A DNA stretch of 52,331 bases from JALYUA01 sp038203955 (GCA_038203955.1 JBBRDK010000016.1:1-52331), one strand, 5' to 3'. Shown: positions 7,287 to 16,790, numbered from the stretch's first letter. Numbers and translations: made by a program. The notes: generated from the letters alone by a model not told the origin.

Positions 7287-8453
7287 TCAGTCCATCTGCC
7301 TCCGCAGAACCGTCGGGATGTCGAAATCGTCGCGCGACGTCGAGGCATTCGGACCGAACCCGCCGCTGTCGTCTCCCCGCAGAAAAGGAGAGCGCGTCGG
7401 GCGGCCGGGGGCGGGGCGCGGCGGCTGCTCGTCGTCGATCTGAAGCGCGTCGTCTAAGTCGGCGCGGTCGAAACCGGTGGCGATGACCGTGACCTTGACC
7501 GAGCCCGCCATGTTGTCGTCGTGGACGCAGCCGAACAGGATCTCCGCGTCGGGGTCCGCGGCCTGCTGGATGATCGCGGCCGCCTCGTTGACCTCGTAGA
7601 GCGTCAGATCGGAGCCTCCGGTGATGTTCATGAGCACGCCGCGAGCGCCTTCGATTGACGCGTCCTCGAGAAGCGGCGAAGAGATCGCGGCCTGGGCGGC
7701 ATGGACCGCGCGGTTCTCGCCGCTCGCGGTCGCCGTCCCCATCAGGGCCCGGCCCATGTCCGACATGATCTTCTTGACGTCCGCGAAGTCGAGGTTGATC
7801 TCTCCGGGGCAGTTGATGAGGTCCGAGATTCCCTGGATCGCCTGCCGCAGCACGTCGTCCGCGATCTTGAACGAGTCGGCCAGAGGGGTCTTGTTCTCGA
7901 CGAAGGACAGCAGGCGCTGGTTGGGGATCGTGATCAGGGTGTCGACGTGGTCGCGGAGCTCCCGCGCGGCGCGCTCGGCCTGACGCATGCGCTTCTTGCC
8001 TTCGAAAAGGAAAGGCTTCGTGACGACGGCGACGGTCAGCGCCCCTGACTCCGCCGCGATCTTGGCGATGATCGGCCCCGCGCCGGACCCGGTTCCGCCG
8101 CCGAGACCCGCGGCAATGAAGACCATGTCGGCTCCCTTGAGCGCTTCTCCGAGCCGTTCCTGATCTTCGAGCGCGGCGTTTCTTCCGACGTCGGGGTCCG
8201 CTCCGGCGCCGAGCCCCTTGGTCAGCCGCGACCCGATCTGAATCTTCAGCGGCGCGGAGGCGCGGCGGAGCGCCTGGAGGTCCGTGTTGCAGGCCATGTA
8301 GTCGACCCCGCGGACTCCGGCGGCGATCATCCGGTTGACGGCATTGGAACCGCCTCCTCCGATTCCGATGACCTTGATCATCGCAGGCGAAGCATCTCCG
8401 CCCTCCAGCTCTATGGAGATCTTGCGGTTCTCGTCACCAACGAACTCGATCAT
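7287..8453 (-). CDS. ftsZ: Cell division GTPase FtsZ
   Basis: FtsZ polymerises into the cytokinetic ring. This 388-residue protein has the tubulin signature GGGTGSG at residues 118-124, the N-terminal IKVIGIGGGGSNAVNRM, the NTD segment near 57 and the synergy-loop side FADVKKIMSDMG. The C-terminal peptide DIPTVLRRQMD matches the tail that binds FtsA. The ATG at 8453 follows an AGGAGGGA ribosome site. The N-terminus carries about 24 extra residues before the conserved core. It is the last gene of the division cluster, 41 bp after ftsA. Confidence 0.98.
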   Translation of the reverse strand: MIEFVGDENRKISIELEGGDASPAMIKVIGIGGGGSNAVNRMIAAGVRGVDYMACNTDLQALRRASAPLKIQIGSRLTKGLGAGADPDVGRNAALEDQERLGEALKGADMVFIAAGLGGGTGSGAGPIIAKIAAESGALTVAVVTKPFLFEGKKRMRQAERAARELRDHVDTLITIPNQRLLSFVENKTPLADSFKIADDVLRQAIQGISDLINCPGEINLDFADVKKIMSDMGRALMGTATASGENRAVHAAQAAISSPLLEDASIEGARGVLMNITGGSDLTLYEVNEAAAIIQQAADPDAEILFGCVHDDNMAGSVKVTVIATGFDRADLDDALQIDDEQPPRPAPGRPTRSPFLRGDDSGGFGPNASTSRDDFDIPTVLRRQMD

Positions 8454-8494
8454 GGGTTTTTCCCTCCTGCCCTTCCGCGTTCCGGCGCGTGCCT

Positions 8495-9718
8495 TCAAAA
8501 AAACTCTCGAAAAAACTTCGACATCGATGCGGTCACCCGCCCGATTCCCCGCCCGCGGCGCCGACCGGCCTTGTTGCGGTGCCCGTAGAGAAGCAGTCCC
8601 GTCGCGGTCGCCCACTCCGGCCGCGAGACCACGTCCACGAGCCCGCCCACACCCGCGGGAACTCCCCGCCGCACCGGCCCCTCGAAGATACCTTCCGCGA
8701 CTTCCACGATGCCCTCGAGCTCCGCCCCACCCCCCGTCAGGACGATCCCGGAGCGAATCTCCTTTTCGAGACCCAGCCGCACGAGGTCCTCGCGGACGAG
8801 GCCGAGCAGCTCCTCGGCGCGCGGCTGCAGGATCTCCGAGAGGGTGGTCCGCGGGCAGAGCTTCGGCGCGCGCCCCCCCACCATCGGGACCTCGACCATC
8901 TCGTCCTCTCCCACGGCGCTCGTCATGGCCGAGCCGAACTTCTTCTTCAGCCGTTCCGCGTCGGTGATCGGCGCGCGCAGGACCACCGCCAGGTCGTTGG
9001 TGAAGTGGTCGCCTCCGATCGGGATGACGGCCGTGTGGGCGATCGACCCGCGATGGTAGATGGCGACCTCCGTCGTCCCGCCGCCGATGTCCACGAGCCC
9101 GATCCCGAGCTCCTTCTCGTCCGTCGTCAGGACCGCCTCCGCCGCCGCGAACTGCTCCAGGACGAGCTGGACGACCTCGATGCCCGCCTTGTTCGCGCAG
9201 GTGACGATGTTCTGGGTGACCGCGACGGGGGCCGTCACCACGTGAACGTCCGCCTCGAGGCGGGCGCCCACCATGCCGACGGGGTCGGCGACGCCATCCT
9301 GACCGTCCACGGCGAAATCCCGGGGGATGACGTGAATGACCTCGTGGTCCTGGGGGATCTGGACCCCCCGCGCGGCGTCGATCACCCGGGCGACGTCCTC
9401 TTTCGTGATCTCCCGGTCCTTCCCGGCGACCGCGACCACCCCCCGGCTGTTGAAAGACCGGACATTCGACCCCGAGACGCCGACCCAGGCCCTGGCGATC
9501 TGCACGCCGGCCATGATTTCCGCCTCTTCGGCGGCCCTCTTGATCGCCTCGATCGTCGCGTCGACGTTGACGATGTTGCCCTTGCGCGTTCCCCGGTTGG
9601 CCGAAGCGCCCTTCCCGATTACGTCTAAGGAGCCGTTCGCGTTCTGCTCCCCGATCAAGACGCAGATCTTCGTCGTCCCGATGTCACAGGAGACGAGGAA
9701 ATTCTCGGGCTTGGACAC
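8495..9718 (-). CDS. ftsA: Cell division protein FtsA
   Basis: Actin-like ATPase (407 residues) that tethers FtsZ to the membrane. The phosphate-1 motif is VSCDIGTTKICVLIGE at the N-terminus, the SHS2/1C region follows, and the phosphate-2 motif is VDIGGGTTEVAIY. A late GIVLTGGGAELEG is the adenosine motif. The last residues (IGRVTASMSKFFREFF) form the basic amphipathic helix used for membrane targeting. It starts at GTG. The 115 bp between ftsQ and ftsA hold a complete 58-bp repeat, so spacing inside the operon has been increased by repeat insertion. Confidence 0.97.
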   Translation of the reverse strand: MSKPENFLVSCDIGTTKICVLIGEQNANGSLDVIGKGASANRGTRKGNIVNVDATIEAIKRAAEEAEIMAGVQIARAWVGVSGSNVRSFNSRGVVAVAGKDREITKEDVARVIDAARGVQIPQDHEVIHVIPRDFAVDGQDGVADPVGMVGARLEADVHVVTAPVAVTQNIVTCANKAGIEVVQLVLEQFAAAEAVLTTDEKELGIGLVDIGGGTTEVAIYHRGSIAHTAVIPIGGDHFTNDLAVVLRAPITDAERLKKKFGSAMTSAVGEDEMVEVPMVGGRAPKLCPRTTLSEILQPRAEELLGLVREDLVRLGLEKEIRSGIVLTGGGAELEGIVEVAEGIFEGPVRRGVPAGVGGLVDVVSRPEWATATGLLLYGHRNKAGRRRGRGIGRVTASMSKFFREFF

Positions 9719-9741
9719 TAGGACACCCCGGGCCGGGAATC

Positions 9742-9799
9742 GGGAGCCGAGCGACCAACGGGAGCGAGACGGCCGCGGTACTCCGCGGTCAACTGGATC
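9742..9799 (+). repeat. 58-bp interspersed repeat, copy 3
   Basis: Lies between ftsQ and ftsA inside the division operon. It contains the CCGCGG-TACT-CCGCGG hairpin and is flanked in register by heptads (ATCGGGA before, GATCGGG AAACGGG AATCGAA after). Confidence 0.85.
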
Positions 9800-9833
9800 G
9801 GGAAACGGGAATCGAAGTGGCCGAGGTTTCTCA

Positions 9834-10595
9834 TCAGAGGGAGTTACCCGCTCCGTAAGCGCCTTCGAGCACGATGCGATCCGAAAAACGCAGGTCTATG
9901 GCCCGGGCCTCCCAACCACGTCGGACGATCAGCTCGCGCGCGTTCAAGAGCGCGCGAATCTTCTCGGGCGCGTCCCGCCGCAGAACACGAACCGGCCTTC
10001 TGAAGATCGAATCCATCATACCGAAACCACCATCGGGCAACGCATCGATTTCGGAGAGCGCCGAGAAATACTCCGGACGTTTTTCGCGCAATTCTTCGAG
10101 CATGCCCACGAGCTCGGGTAACTGCCTCCGCTCGCCGGAGATGAGCACGTACTCGCCGCGGTCCGCGCGCGCGTCGTACGGCGCGATGGCCTGGCCTCGC
10201 GCGTCGACCCAGAAGAGGCGGTTCTTCTCCCGGAGCAACGCGATCGGCCGGCGCTCCGCCACGCGGATGGCGAGACCGTCGGGAAATTTCTTCGAGAGGG
10301 TGACGCGCTCGATCCACGGTTCGCGAGCCAGCCGTTCCGCGAGAGGAGCGAGATCGAGCGTCACGAGATTCTTCGAGCGCCAGGGATCGAGGGCCTTGAG
10401 CACGTCTTCGGTGCGCGAGCGCTGGTTCCCGAAGACCTCGAACCGGCGGAGCGAGAAGAAAGGCCCCCCGAGAAACTTCGACCCCCCGAGCGTCGCGCAG
10501 AGGATCACGGCGAGCACCGAAAGAGGGCGTCTCAGCCGCCCCGGCTTCTTGACCTCCGCCCGGCCGCGCCGGAGAAAGACGGGCTCGCTATCCAC
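9834..10595 (-). CDS. ftsQ: Cell division protein FtsQ/DivIB
   Basis: A 253-residue bitopic membrane protein of the divisome. A basic cytoplasmic tail (residues 1-22) is followed by one membrane segment (SVLAVILCATLGGSKFLGG) and a POTRA domain beginning FSLRRFEVFGNQRSRTEDV. The FtsQ-type beta domain follows (RVTLSKKFPDGLAIRVAERRP, LFWVDARGQAIA). It links the FtsL/FtsB pair to the septal synthase. It starts at GTG and overlaps the end of murC by 8 bp. In many bacteria murB and ddl lie between murC and ftsQ; here they do not. Confidence 0.92.
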   Translation of the reverse strand: MDSEPVFLRRGRAEVKKPGRLRRPLSVLAVILCATLGGSKFLGGPFFSLRRFEVFGNQRSRTEDVLKALDPWRSKNLVTLDLAPLAERLAREPWIERVTLSKKFPDGLAIRVAERRPIALLREKNRLFWVDARGQAIAPYDARADRGEYVLISGERRQLPELVGMLEELREKRPEYFSALSEIDALPDGGFGMMDSIFRRPVRVLRRDAPEKIRALLNARELIVRRGWEARAIDLRFSDRIVLEGAYGAGNSL

Positions 10596-11964
10596 GGCGC
10601 AGGTATTCCTCCCCGAACTTCACGATGTCTCCGGCGCCCATGGTGAGCAGCAGGTCGCCCGGCTTCAAGAGGCGGTCGAGCTCGCCCGCAAGCTCTTGTT
10701 TTTCATGAACATACACGACTCCGGCGTGTCCGTAGGAGCGCGCCGCGTCCGTCACCAGCTCCCCCGACACCCCCGCAATCGGCTGTTCGCGCGAGGGGTA
10801 AACGTCGGTCACGATCGCGAGGTCCGCGGCGGTCAGAACGCGCCCGAACTCCCCCGCGAAGTCGCGCGTCCTCGAATAGAGGTGCGGCTGGAAGAGCGCG
10901 ACCAGCCGGCGATCCGGATAGACCTGCCTGGCGGAGGCGAGAGTCGCGGCGATCTCCGTCGGGTGGTGCGCGTAATCGTCGACGACGAGCACGCCGCCCC
11001 GCTCCCCTTTCGTCTCGAATCGGCGGATCACGCCGGTGAACTCCGCGAGAGCGCGCGCGATCGTGGGAAACGGGATGGAGAGCTCGCGGCCGACGGCGAT
11101 CGCCGCGAGCGCGTTGGCGACGTTGTGGCGTCCGGGAAGGCGCAGATGGACGCTGCCGAGCGACCAGGTCTGCCCCTCCCACACCTCGAAGGTCGTGCCG
11201 GTCGCACGCAGCTCGATTTCTCGCGCGCGCACGTTCGCCTCGGGCGACTCTCCGTAGGTCACGACGCGCCGCTTGATGCGGGGAATGATCTCCCGCGCGC
11301 CCGGATCGTCCACGCACACGACGACGGCGCCGTAGAACGGAACGCGGTTCGCGAACGTCGCGAACGCGTCCTGGATGTCGTCCAAGTCGCGGTAGCAATC
11401 GAGATGGTCGGCCTCGATGTTCGTGATCACGGCGACGACGGGCGTGAGCTCGAGGAAGGACCGGTCGAACTCATCGGCCTCGGCGACCAGGTAGTCGCCT
11501 TTGCCGAGCCGCGCGTTCGTCCCGAGGATCCGGACCTGGCCGCCCACGACGATCGTCGGGTCGAAGCCAGCCTCGGTCAGCACCATCCCGGCGAGGGACG
11601 TCGTCGTGGTCTTCCCATGGGTGCCGGCGATCGCGACGCCCTGCTTCAGGCGCATGATCTCGGCGAGCATCTCCGCGCGACGGATCACCGGAATCCCGCG
11701 CTCCCGGGCGGCGGCGACTTCAGGGCTCGTCTCGCCGATGGCGGAGGAGATCACCACGAGGTCGGCGTCGGCGACGTGGCTGGCGTCGTGACCGTAGGCG
11801 ATGCGGCCGCCGAGCTTCGTCAGGCGGTCGGTGTTCTCCGAGCGCTGGAGGTCGCAGCCCGAGATCTCCAGGGGGGTCGAGAGGAGGAGGATCTCCGCCA
11901 GGCCGCTCATCCCGACGCCGCCGGCGCCGACGAAGTGCAGGCGCCGCAGCCGCAGGAACCTCAT
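10588..11964 (-). CDS. murC: UDP-N-acetylmuramate-L-alanine ligase
   Basis: MurC adds L-alanine to UDP-MurNAc, the first amino-acid step of peptidoglycan precursor synthesis. The 458-residue product has the N-terminal nucleotide loop FVGAGGVGMSGLAEILL, the ATP P-loop GTHGKTTTTSLAGM near residue 108, and the central EADEFDRSFL and ITNIEADHLDCY motifs. The C-terminal DDYAHHPTEI and ALFQPHLYSRT are MurC hallmarks. The chosen ATG (11964) overlaps the murG stop as ATGA. Upstream sequence in the same frame is a shadow of murG. Confidence 0.97.
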   Translation of the reverse strand: MRFLRLRRLHFVGAGGVGMSGLAEILLLSTPLEISGCDLQRSENTDRLTKLGGRIAYGHDASHVADADLVVISSAIGETSPEVAAARERGIPVIRRAEMLAEIMRLKQGVAIAGTHGKTTTTSLAGMVLTEAGFDPTIVVGGQVRILGTNARLGKGDYLVAEADEFDRSFLELTPVVAVITNIEADHLDCYRDLDDIQDAFATFANRVPFYGAVVVCVDDPGAREIIPRIKRRVVTYGESPEANVRAREIELRATGTTFEVWEGQTWSLGSVHLRLPGRHNVANALAAIAVGRELSIPFPTIARALAEFTGVIRRFETKGERGGVLVVDDYAHHPTEIAATLASARQVYPDRRLVALFQPHLYSRTRDFAGEFGRVLTAADLAIVTDVYPSREQPIAGVSGELVTDAARSYGHAGVVYVHEKQELAGELDRLLKPGDLLLTMGAGDIVKFGEEYLRRG

Positions 11965-13031
11965 GCCGCCCTCCCCGCCGCTTCCGCCTCGAAGAGGAGG
12001 TCCGCCAGCCGGCGGGCGGCGTCCGGAGCCGCCAGCGACCGCGCCGCGGCGGCCATCGCGGCGAGCCGCGGGTGGTCGGCGAACAGGGACCGGATCGCCT
12101 CCGCGAGCCGGGGACCGTCGAGCGCAGGCTCGTCGATCGTCCGGGCGGCGCCGGCGCGCGAAAAGGCGAGCGCGTTGGCGGCCTGGTGGCCGTGAGCCGC
12201 CGCTCCGAACGGCACCAGGATCGCGGGTTTCCCGGCGGCCGCGAGCTCGGCGAGCGTCATGGCGCCGGCCCGCGAGACGACGAGATCTGCCCAGGCGAGC
12301 GGCTCCCACAGGCGCGGCAGAAAGGCCTCGAGCGACCAGCCGGGCGGCAGCTCCCCGTACAGGGCCCGGGTCGAGGCCAGGTGCTTCTCTCCCGTCTGAT
12401 GAATGACGGACAGAGCATCCGCGCCCAGGATGCGGGAGGCCTCCGCCATCGCGCGGTTGAGGACGGTCGCGCCCTGGCTTCCGCCCAAGACGAGCACGCG
12501 GCCCGGGCCGCCCCCCGGCCGGGACGCCGGCGCCTCGAAAAACTCGGGCCGAACGGGCGTTCCCGTGACCACGCCGGGGCGGCTCATGCGGCAGTTGCCC
12601 TCGGCGACGCCGACGGCCGTCCGCGTCGCGATGCGGTTCAGCATCCGGGAGGACACGCCGGGGAGGGCGTCGGAATCGTGGATCACGGTCGGGATCCCGA
12701 GCGAACGCGCCGCCGCGAGAACGGGGACGGAAACGTACCCGCCCATCCCGGCGACCGCCCGGGCGCGATGGCCGCGAAGAATCCGCCGCGCCTCGAAGAA
12801 GCCGAGCGGCAGGTTGACGAGCGCCCGGACACGGGCGCCGAGACTCTTGCCGACGAATCCCGAGGCGCGCACCGATTCCAGGGGGAAGCCGGCCTCCGGC
12901 ACGAGCCGGTGCTCGAGCCCCTCGGGGGTCCCGATGAAGAGAATCGGAGCGTCCGGCCGGCGGGCGCGGATCTCCCGCGCGAGCGCGATCCCCGGAAAAA
13001 TGTGTCCTCCCGTTTTTCCCGCGGCGATCAC
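11961..13031 (-). CDS. murG: Lipid II synthase MurG
   Basis: This 356-residue GT28 glycosyltransferase adds GlcNAc to lipid I on the inner face of the membrane. The first G-loop reads AAGKTGGHIFPGIALA, where most family members have GGGTGGH, so one glycine is a lysine here. The second loop is LVLGGSQGATVLNRA and the C-terminal site is VVSRAGAMTLAELAAAGKPAILVPF, which are canonical. Translation starts at GTG (13031), 8 bp after GGAAGG. It is separated from ftsW by about 125 bp of heptad repeat. Confidence 0.95.
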   Translation of the reverse strand: MIAAGKTGGHIFPGIALAREIRARRPDAPILFIGTPEGLEHRLVPEAGFPLESVRASGFVGKSLGARVRALVNLPLGFFEARRILRGHRARAVAGMGGYVSVPVLAAARSLGIPTVIHDSDALPGVSSRMLNRIATRTAVGVAEGNCRMSRPGVVTGTPVRPEFFEAPASRPGGGPGRVLVLGGSQGATVLNRAMAEASRILGADALSVIHQTGEKHLASTRALYGELPPGWSLEAFLPRLWEPLAWADLVVSRAGAMTLAELAAAGKPAILVPFGAAAHGHQAANALAFSRAGAARTIDEPALDGPRLAEAIRSLFADHPRLAAMAAAARSLAAPDAARRLADLLFEAEAAGRAA

Positions 13032-13060
13032 GTAGGCACCTTCCGAGGGGTTGTCGGTGG

Positions 13061-13163
13061 TCAGTTTTCAGTTCTCAGTTCGATGGGCTCTTCGGGACTC
13101 TCGACTCTCGATTCTCGACTCTTAGCTCTCAACTCCCAACTCTCAACTCTCAACTCTCAACTT
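13061..13163. repeat. Heptad array between ftsW and murG
   Basis: Three TCAGTTT/C units (from 13061), a short break, then ten uninterrupted 7-bp units at 13094-13163, drifting from TCGACTC to TCAACTC. The last units overlap the ftsW stop: on the minus strand the TGA is part of AGTTGAG. Confidence 0.9.
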
Positions 13164-14263
13164 TCTACGGCGCTCACCTCGTGCTGAGAGATGTTCAGGA
13201 TCAGACCGGCGGCGATCCAGGACGCGACGAGCGAGGACCCTCCGTAGGAGACGAAGGGAAGCGGAATACCCTTCGTCGGGACGAGGGCGAGCACGACGCT
13301 CACGTTGATGAAGGCCTGCACGACGAGAAGCGCCGTCGCGCCCGCCGCGAGATAGGAAGCGAAGGCGTCGGGGGCCCGCCGGGCGACGCGAAGCCCACGC
13401 CAGGCCACGATCCCGAAGCAGACCACGACGGCGACGGCGCCCAGGAATCCGAGCTCTTCGCCGACGATCGCGAAGATGAAGTCCGTGTGAGGGTAGGGAA
13501 GGAAGAAGAGCTTCTGTTTCCCGCCGCCGAGCCCGTTCCCGGAAAGACCCCCCGCCCCGACGGCGATCAGCGACTGGATCGCCTGGAAGCCCGCGCCGAG
13601 CGGATCCGCCTCGGGCTTCAAGAACGACATCAACCGGGCGCGCCGGTAACTGGCGGAAAAGGCGAGCGCGGCGAGCAGCGGCACGAGTCCCGCCGCGCCG
13701 ATCGCGAAGAAGCGGGCGCGGACGCCGGACAGCCAGAACAGGACGGTGCAGAGCATCACGTAACACACGGCCGTGCCCATGTCGGGCTCCAGAATCACGA
13801 CGCCGGCGGCCGCCCCCGTGAAGACGAGAGAGGCGACCATCGCCCGCTCGGGGTCGCCAGTGCTCTGGACCTTTCGCGCCAGGAGCGACGCGAGGACGAG
13901 CGCGAGGCCGATCTTCAGCATCTCCGACGGCTGGAGCATCACGGGTCCGAGGGAAAGCCACCGCCGCGCATTGTTGATCGGCGGATGGAAGAGAGCCCCG
14001 ACGCACAACAGCCACGCGAGCCCGAAGGTGCCATAGACGACCCACGGACGGGAGAATTTGCGGTAATCCGTCCGGTACACCACGAAGGCGCCGATCCCTC
14101 CAACGACCAGGGCGATCAGCTGCTTGACGAGGTACCGGTAGGGATTGCCGCCGCTCTGCGCCGCGGAGACCGCCGAGGCGCTGTAGATCATCACGCACCC
14201 GAAGAGGGAAAGCGCGATGAGCGCCGCGAACAGGACCTTGTCGCTCGTCAACTTACGCGCCAT
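13157..14263 (-). CDS. ftsW: Septal peptidoglycan polymerase FtsW
   Basis: A 368-residue SEDS-family glycosyltransferase with about ten membrane segments, working with FtsI at the septum. Diagnostic pieces are INNARRWLSLGPVMLQPSE, ILEPDMGTAV, GKQKLFFLPYPHTDFIFAI with VGEELGFLG, and KGIPLPFVSYGGSS near the C-terminus. It overlaps the 3' end of murD by 11 bp. The final codons (VES and TGA) merge with the adjacent heptad array, which supplies the stop. RodA is the alternative name for close homologues; the location in this cluster favours FtsW. Confidence 0.96.
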   Translation of the reverse strand: MARKLTSDKVLFAALIALSLFGCVMIYSASAVSAAQSGGNPYRYLVKQLIALVVGGIGAFVVYRTDYRKFSRPWVVYGTFGLAWLLCVGALFHPPINNARRWLSLGPVMLQPSEMLKIGLALVLASLLARKVQSTGDPERAMVASLVFTGAAAGVVILEPDMGTAVCYVMLCTVLFWLSGVRARFFAIGAAGLVPLLAALAFSASYRRARLMSFLKPEADPLGAGFQAIQSLIAVGAGGLSGNGLGGGKQKLFFLPYPHTDFIFAIVGEELGFLGAVAVVVCFGIVAWRGLRVARRAPDAFASYLAAGATALLVVQAFINVSVVLALVPTKGIPLPFVSYGGSSLVASWIAAGLILNISQHEVSAVES

Positions 14264-15668
14264 GAGAGCTCCCTCCGGCGGCAGCGGCCGCGGCGGCTCG
14301 CGCCAGCCGCGCGAAGTGCTCGCCGCGCTCTTCGAAATTCGAATATTGATCGAAAGACGCGCACGCCGGCGACAGGAGGACCGTGTCGCCGGAGCGGGCG
14401 ATCTCCGCCGCCCGCGCGACGGCGCGATCCATCGTCCCCGCCCGCTCGCTCGCGACCGCGTCGCCGAAGGCCTCCTCGATGAGCGGCGCGGCCTCGCCCA
14501 CCGTCAGGACCCGGCGGGCGGCGCGCTCCACCACCGGAAGCAGCGCGGAAAAGTCGCCGTGCTTGTCCCGCCCGCCGAGGATCAGGATCACGGACGCGGG
14601 CGCGCATCCCTCGAGAGATTTCTTCGTCGCGTCCACGTTCGTCCCTTTCGAGTCGTTGACCCACCGGACGCCGCCCGCCTCCGCGACCAGCTCGGTGCGG
14701 TGGGGCAGCCCGGGAAATCCGGTGAGGCCTCCCCGGATGGCGTCAGACGGCAGCCCGAGGCACTCCGCGGCGCACAGCGCGGCCAGCGCATTCTCGACGT
14801 TGTGGGCGCCGGAGAGCGAAAGCTCGCCGGCGGCGAGCACCCGCCGGGCGCCGCCCGCGACGGCGGAGAAGATCGCCCCGCTCTCGAGCCAGGCGCCGCC
14901 CCTGACCTCGCCGGCGCGGGAAAACGGCACGCGGCGCCCGCGCGTCGCCGCGGCGAACGCGATCGGGTCGTCCGCGTTGACGACGGAGAAGTCCCCCGGA
15001 CCCTGCCGGGCGAACACGCGCTCCTTTGCGGCCGCGTACTCCGCAAGACCCGCGTACCGGTCGAGGTGGTCCGGTGTGACGTTGGTCAGGACGGCCACGT
15101 CGGGCGCGAACCATTCGACCGTGTCGAGCTGAAACGACGACACCTCGCAGACGAAATCGCGCGGCGCCCGCTCCGAGAGGAAGGCGGAGAGCGGCACGCC
15201 GATGTTCCCGGCCAGCGCGACGGGCCGTCCCGAACGCCTCAGGATGTCGGCGATCCAGGCCGTCGTCGTCGACTTGCCGTTGGTCCCGGTGATCGCGACC
15301 CAGCGATTGGTGCCCTCGACCTCGGCCTCGGCGATCTCCCACGCGATCTCGAGCTCGCCGGAAACCGGAATGCCGAGAGACCGGGCCTCCGCCACCGGGT
15401 CCGCGGAGAGCGGCACGCCCGGAGAGAGAGCGAGCCATCCGGCGCCATCCAGAAATCCCTTCGCCGGCCCGCCGAAGAAGAGCCGGGCCCCGCGCGCCCG
15501 CATCGCGTCGAGGCCCCCGAAGGCCGTCTCCGGAGCCCGGTCGCCAATCGCGACCTCGATGCCCCGGTCGAGAAGCGCGTCCGCGAGCGCGCGGCCGCTT
15601 CGGGCGAACCCGAGGATCGCGACCCGCCGGGGAAGGACCCGGCCGGAGGGAAGGGGCCGCGCCGTCAT
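14253..15668 (-). CDS. murD: UDP-MurNAc-L-Ala-D-glutamate ligase
   Basis: MurD adds D-glutamate to UDP-MurNAc-L-Ala. The 471-residue protein has an N-terminal Rossmann start (RVAILGFARSGRALADALL), the P-loop ITGTNGKSTTTAWIADIL near residue 120, then EVSSFQLDTVEWFAPDVAV with LTNVTPDHLDRY. It also has WVNDSKGTNVDATKKSLEG and LILGGRDKHGDF, which are typical of MurD. The ATG at 15668 overlaps the mraY stop as ATGA. It ends inside the ftsW start region by an 11-bp overlap. Confidence 0.97.
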   Translation of the reverse strand: MTARPLPSGRVLPRRVAILGFARSGRALADALLDRGIEVAIGDRAPETAFGGLDAMRARGARLFFGGPAKGFLDGAGWLALSPGVPLSADPVAEARSLGIPVSGELEIAWEIAEAEVEGTNRWVAITGTNGKSTTTAWIADILRRSGRPVALAGNIGVPLSAFLSERAPRDFVCEVSSFQLDTVEWFAPDVAVLTNVTPDHLDRYAGLAEYAAAKERVFARQGPGDFSVVNADDPIAFAAATRGRRVPFSRAGEVRGGAWLESGAIFSAVAGGARRVLAAGELSLSGAHNVENALAALCAAECLGLPSDAIRGGLTGFPGLPHRTELVAEAGGVRWVNDSKGTNVDATKKSLEGCAPASVILILGGRDKHGDFSALLPVVERAARRVLTVGEAAPLIEEAFGDAVASERAGTMDRAVARAAEIARSGDTVLLSPACASFDQYSNFEERGEHFARLARAAAAAAAGGSSHGA

Positions 15669-16750
15669 CTCAGCTTCAGGGTCGAAAGCCCGAGCACGGC
15701 GAAGAGAATCGACAGGATCCAGAACCGGATGATGACCCGCGACTCGGCCCAGCCGGCGAGCTCGAAGTGGTGGTGGAGCGGCGCCATCCGGAGGACGCGC
15801 TTTCCCCTCGTCTGGAACGAGGCCACCTGGACAATCACCGAGAGCGCCTCCAGGACGAAGAGGCCGCCCACGATTGCGAGCAGCACCTCGTTCTTCGTCA
15901 TCACGGCGACGGCGGCGATCCCGCCGCCGAGAGGCAGCGAGCCCACGTCCCCCATGAAGACCTCGGCGGGATGACAATTGAACCAGAGAAATCCGAGAGA
16001 GGCGCCGACGATCGCGCCGCAGAAGACGGTCAGCTCGCCGCTCTGGGGAACGAACGGAATCTGGAGATAGCGGGCCGCCACCGCGTTGCCGGTGATGTAC
16101 GCGAGGATGGCGTAGGTGCCGGCGGCGATGCCGACGGAGCCGATCGCCAGACCGTCCAGGCCGTCCGTCAGGTTGACAGCGTTCGAAGCCCCGACCAGAA
16201 CGGTGGCGACGAAGGGCAGATACAGGATTCCGAGGTCGAGCACCAGGCGTTTCGCGAAAGGAAACGTGACGACGGTCGAGATGCTCCCGTGCCCCGCCCA
16301 CTGGCGGATGATCCAGGCGATCGCGAGAGCGACCAGGATCTGCGGCAGCAGCTTACCCCTCCCGGTCAGGCCCAGATTGCGCCGCCGGGTGAACTTCACG
16401 AAGTCGTCGGCGAAACCGACGGCGCCGAGCGTGATCATCGTCCCGAGGGCAATCCAGACGAACCGGTTCGACAGATCCATCCAGAGAAGCGTCGCCACGA
16501 TGACGGCCAGGAGAATCAGCAGACCTCCCATCGTCGGCGTCCCCGCCTTGGAGAGGTGGCTCTTGGGCCCCGCCTCGCGAATCGACTGGCCGATCTGGCG
16601 GCGCCTCAAGAGCCGGATCATCGGCGGGCCGAGGGCGAGCGCGAGAAGGAGGGCCGTCACGGCCGCCATCGCCGTCCGGAACGTGATGTACCGGAACACA
16701 TTGAGGGCCGGAATCGATCGGGCGAACGGGTGCAGGAGGGAGTAGAGCAT
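15665..16750 (-). CDS. mraY: Phospho-MurNAc-pentapeptide transferase MraY
   Basis: Integral membrane enzyme (361 residues, about ten membrane segments) that makes lipid I from UDP-MurNAc-pentapeptide and undecaprenyl phosphate. Signature pieces are SHLSKAGTPTMGG, GFADDFVKF with the aspartate pair, NAVNLTDGLDGLA, and MAPLHHHFELAGWAESRVI. The start chosen is ATG at 16750, which gives the usual family N-terminus MLYSLLHPF. A longer upstream frame is only translated heptad repeat. Confidence 0.97.
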   Translation of the reverse strand: MLYSLLHPFARSIPALNVFRYITFRTAMAAVTALLLALALGPPMIRLLRRRQIGQSIREAGPKSHLSKAGTPTMGGLLILLAVIVATLLWMDLSNRFVWIALGTMITLGAVGFADDFVKFTRRRNLGLTGRGKLLPQILVALAIAWIIRQWAGHGSISTVVTFPFAKRLVLDLGILYLPFVATVLVGASNAVNLTDGLDGLAIGSVGIAAGTYAILAYITGNAVAARYLQIPFVPQSGELTVFCGAIVGASLGFLWFNCHPAEVFMGDVGSLPLGGGIAAVAVMTKNEVLLAIVGGLFVLEALSVIVQVASFQTRGKRVLRMAPLHHHFELAGWAESRVIIRFWILSILFAVLGLSTLKLR

Positions 16751-16755
16751 CAGAA

Positions 16756-16790
16756 GAGCGGGAAACGAGAAACGGGAAACGGGAAACGAC
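16756..16790. repeat. Heptad array between murF and mraY
   Basis: Five 7-bp units: GAGCGGG AAACGAG AAACGGG AAACGGG AAACGAC. It sits immediately upstream of the mraY start, in the murF-mraY gap. Confidence 0.88.

Noticed and set aside
13061..13163. Heptad arrays as CRISPR arrays
   Set aside because: Units are 7 bp with no spacers, and no cas gene is in the window.
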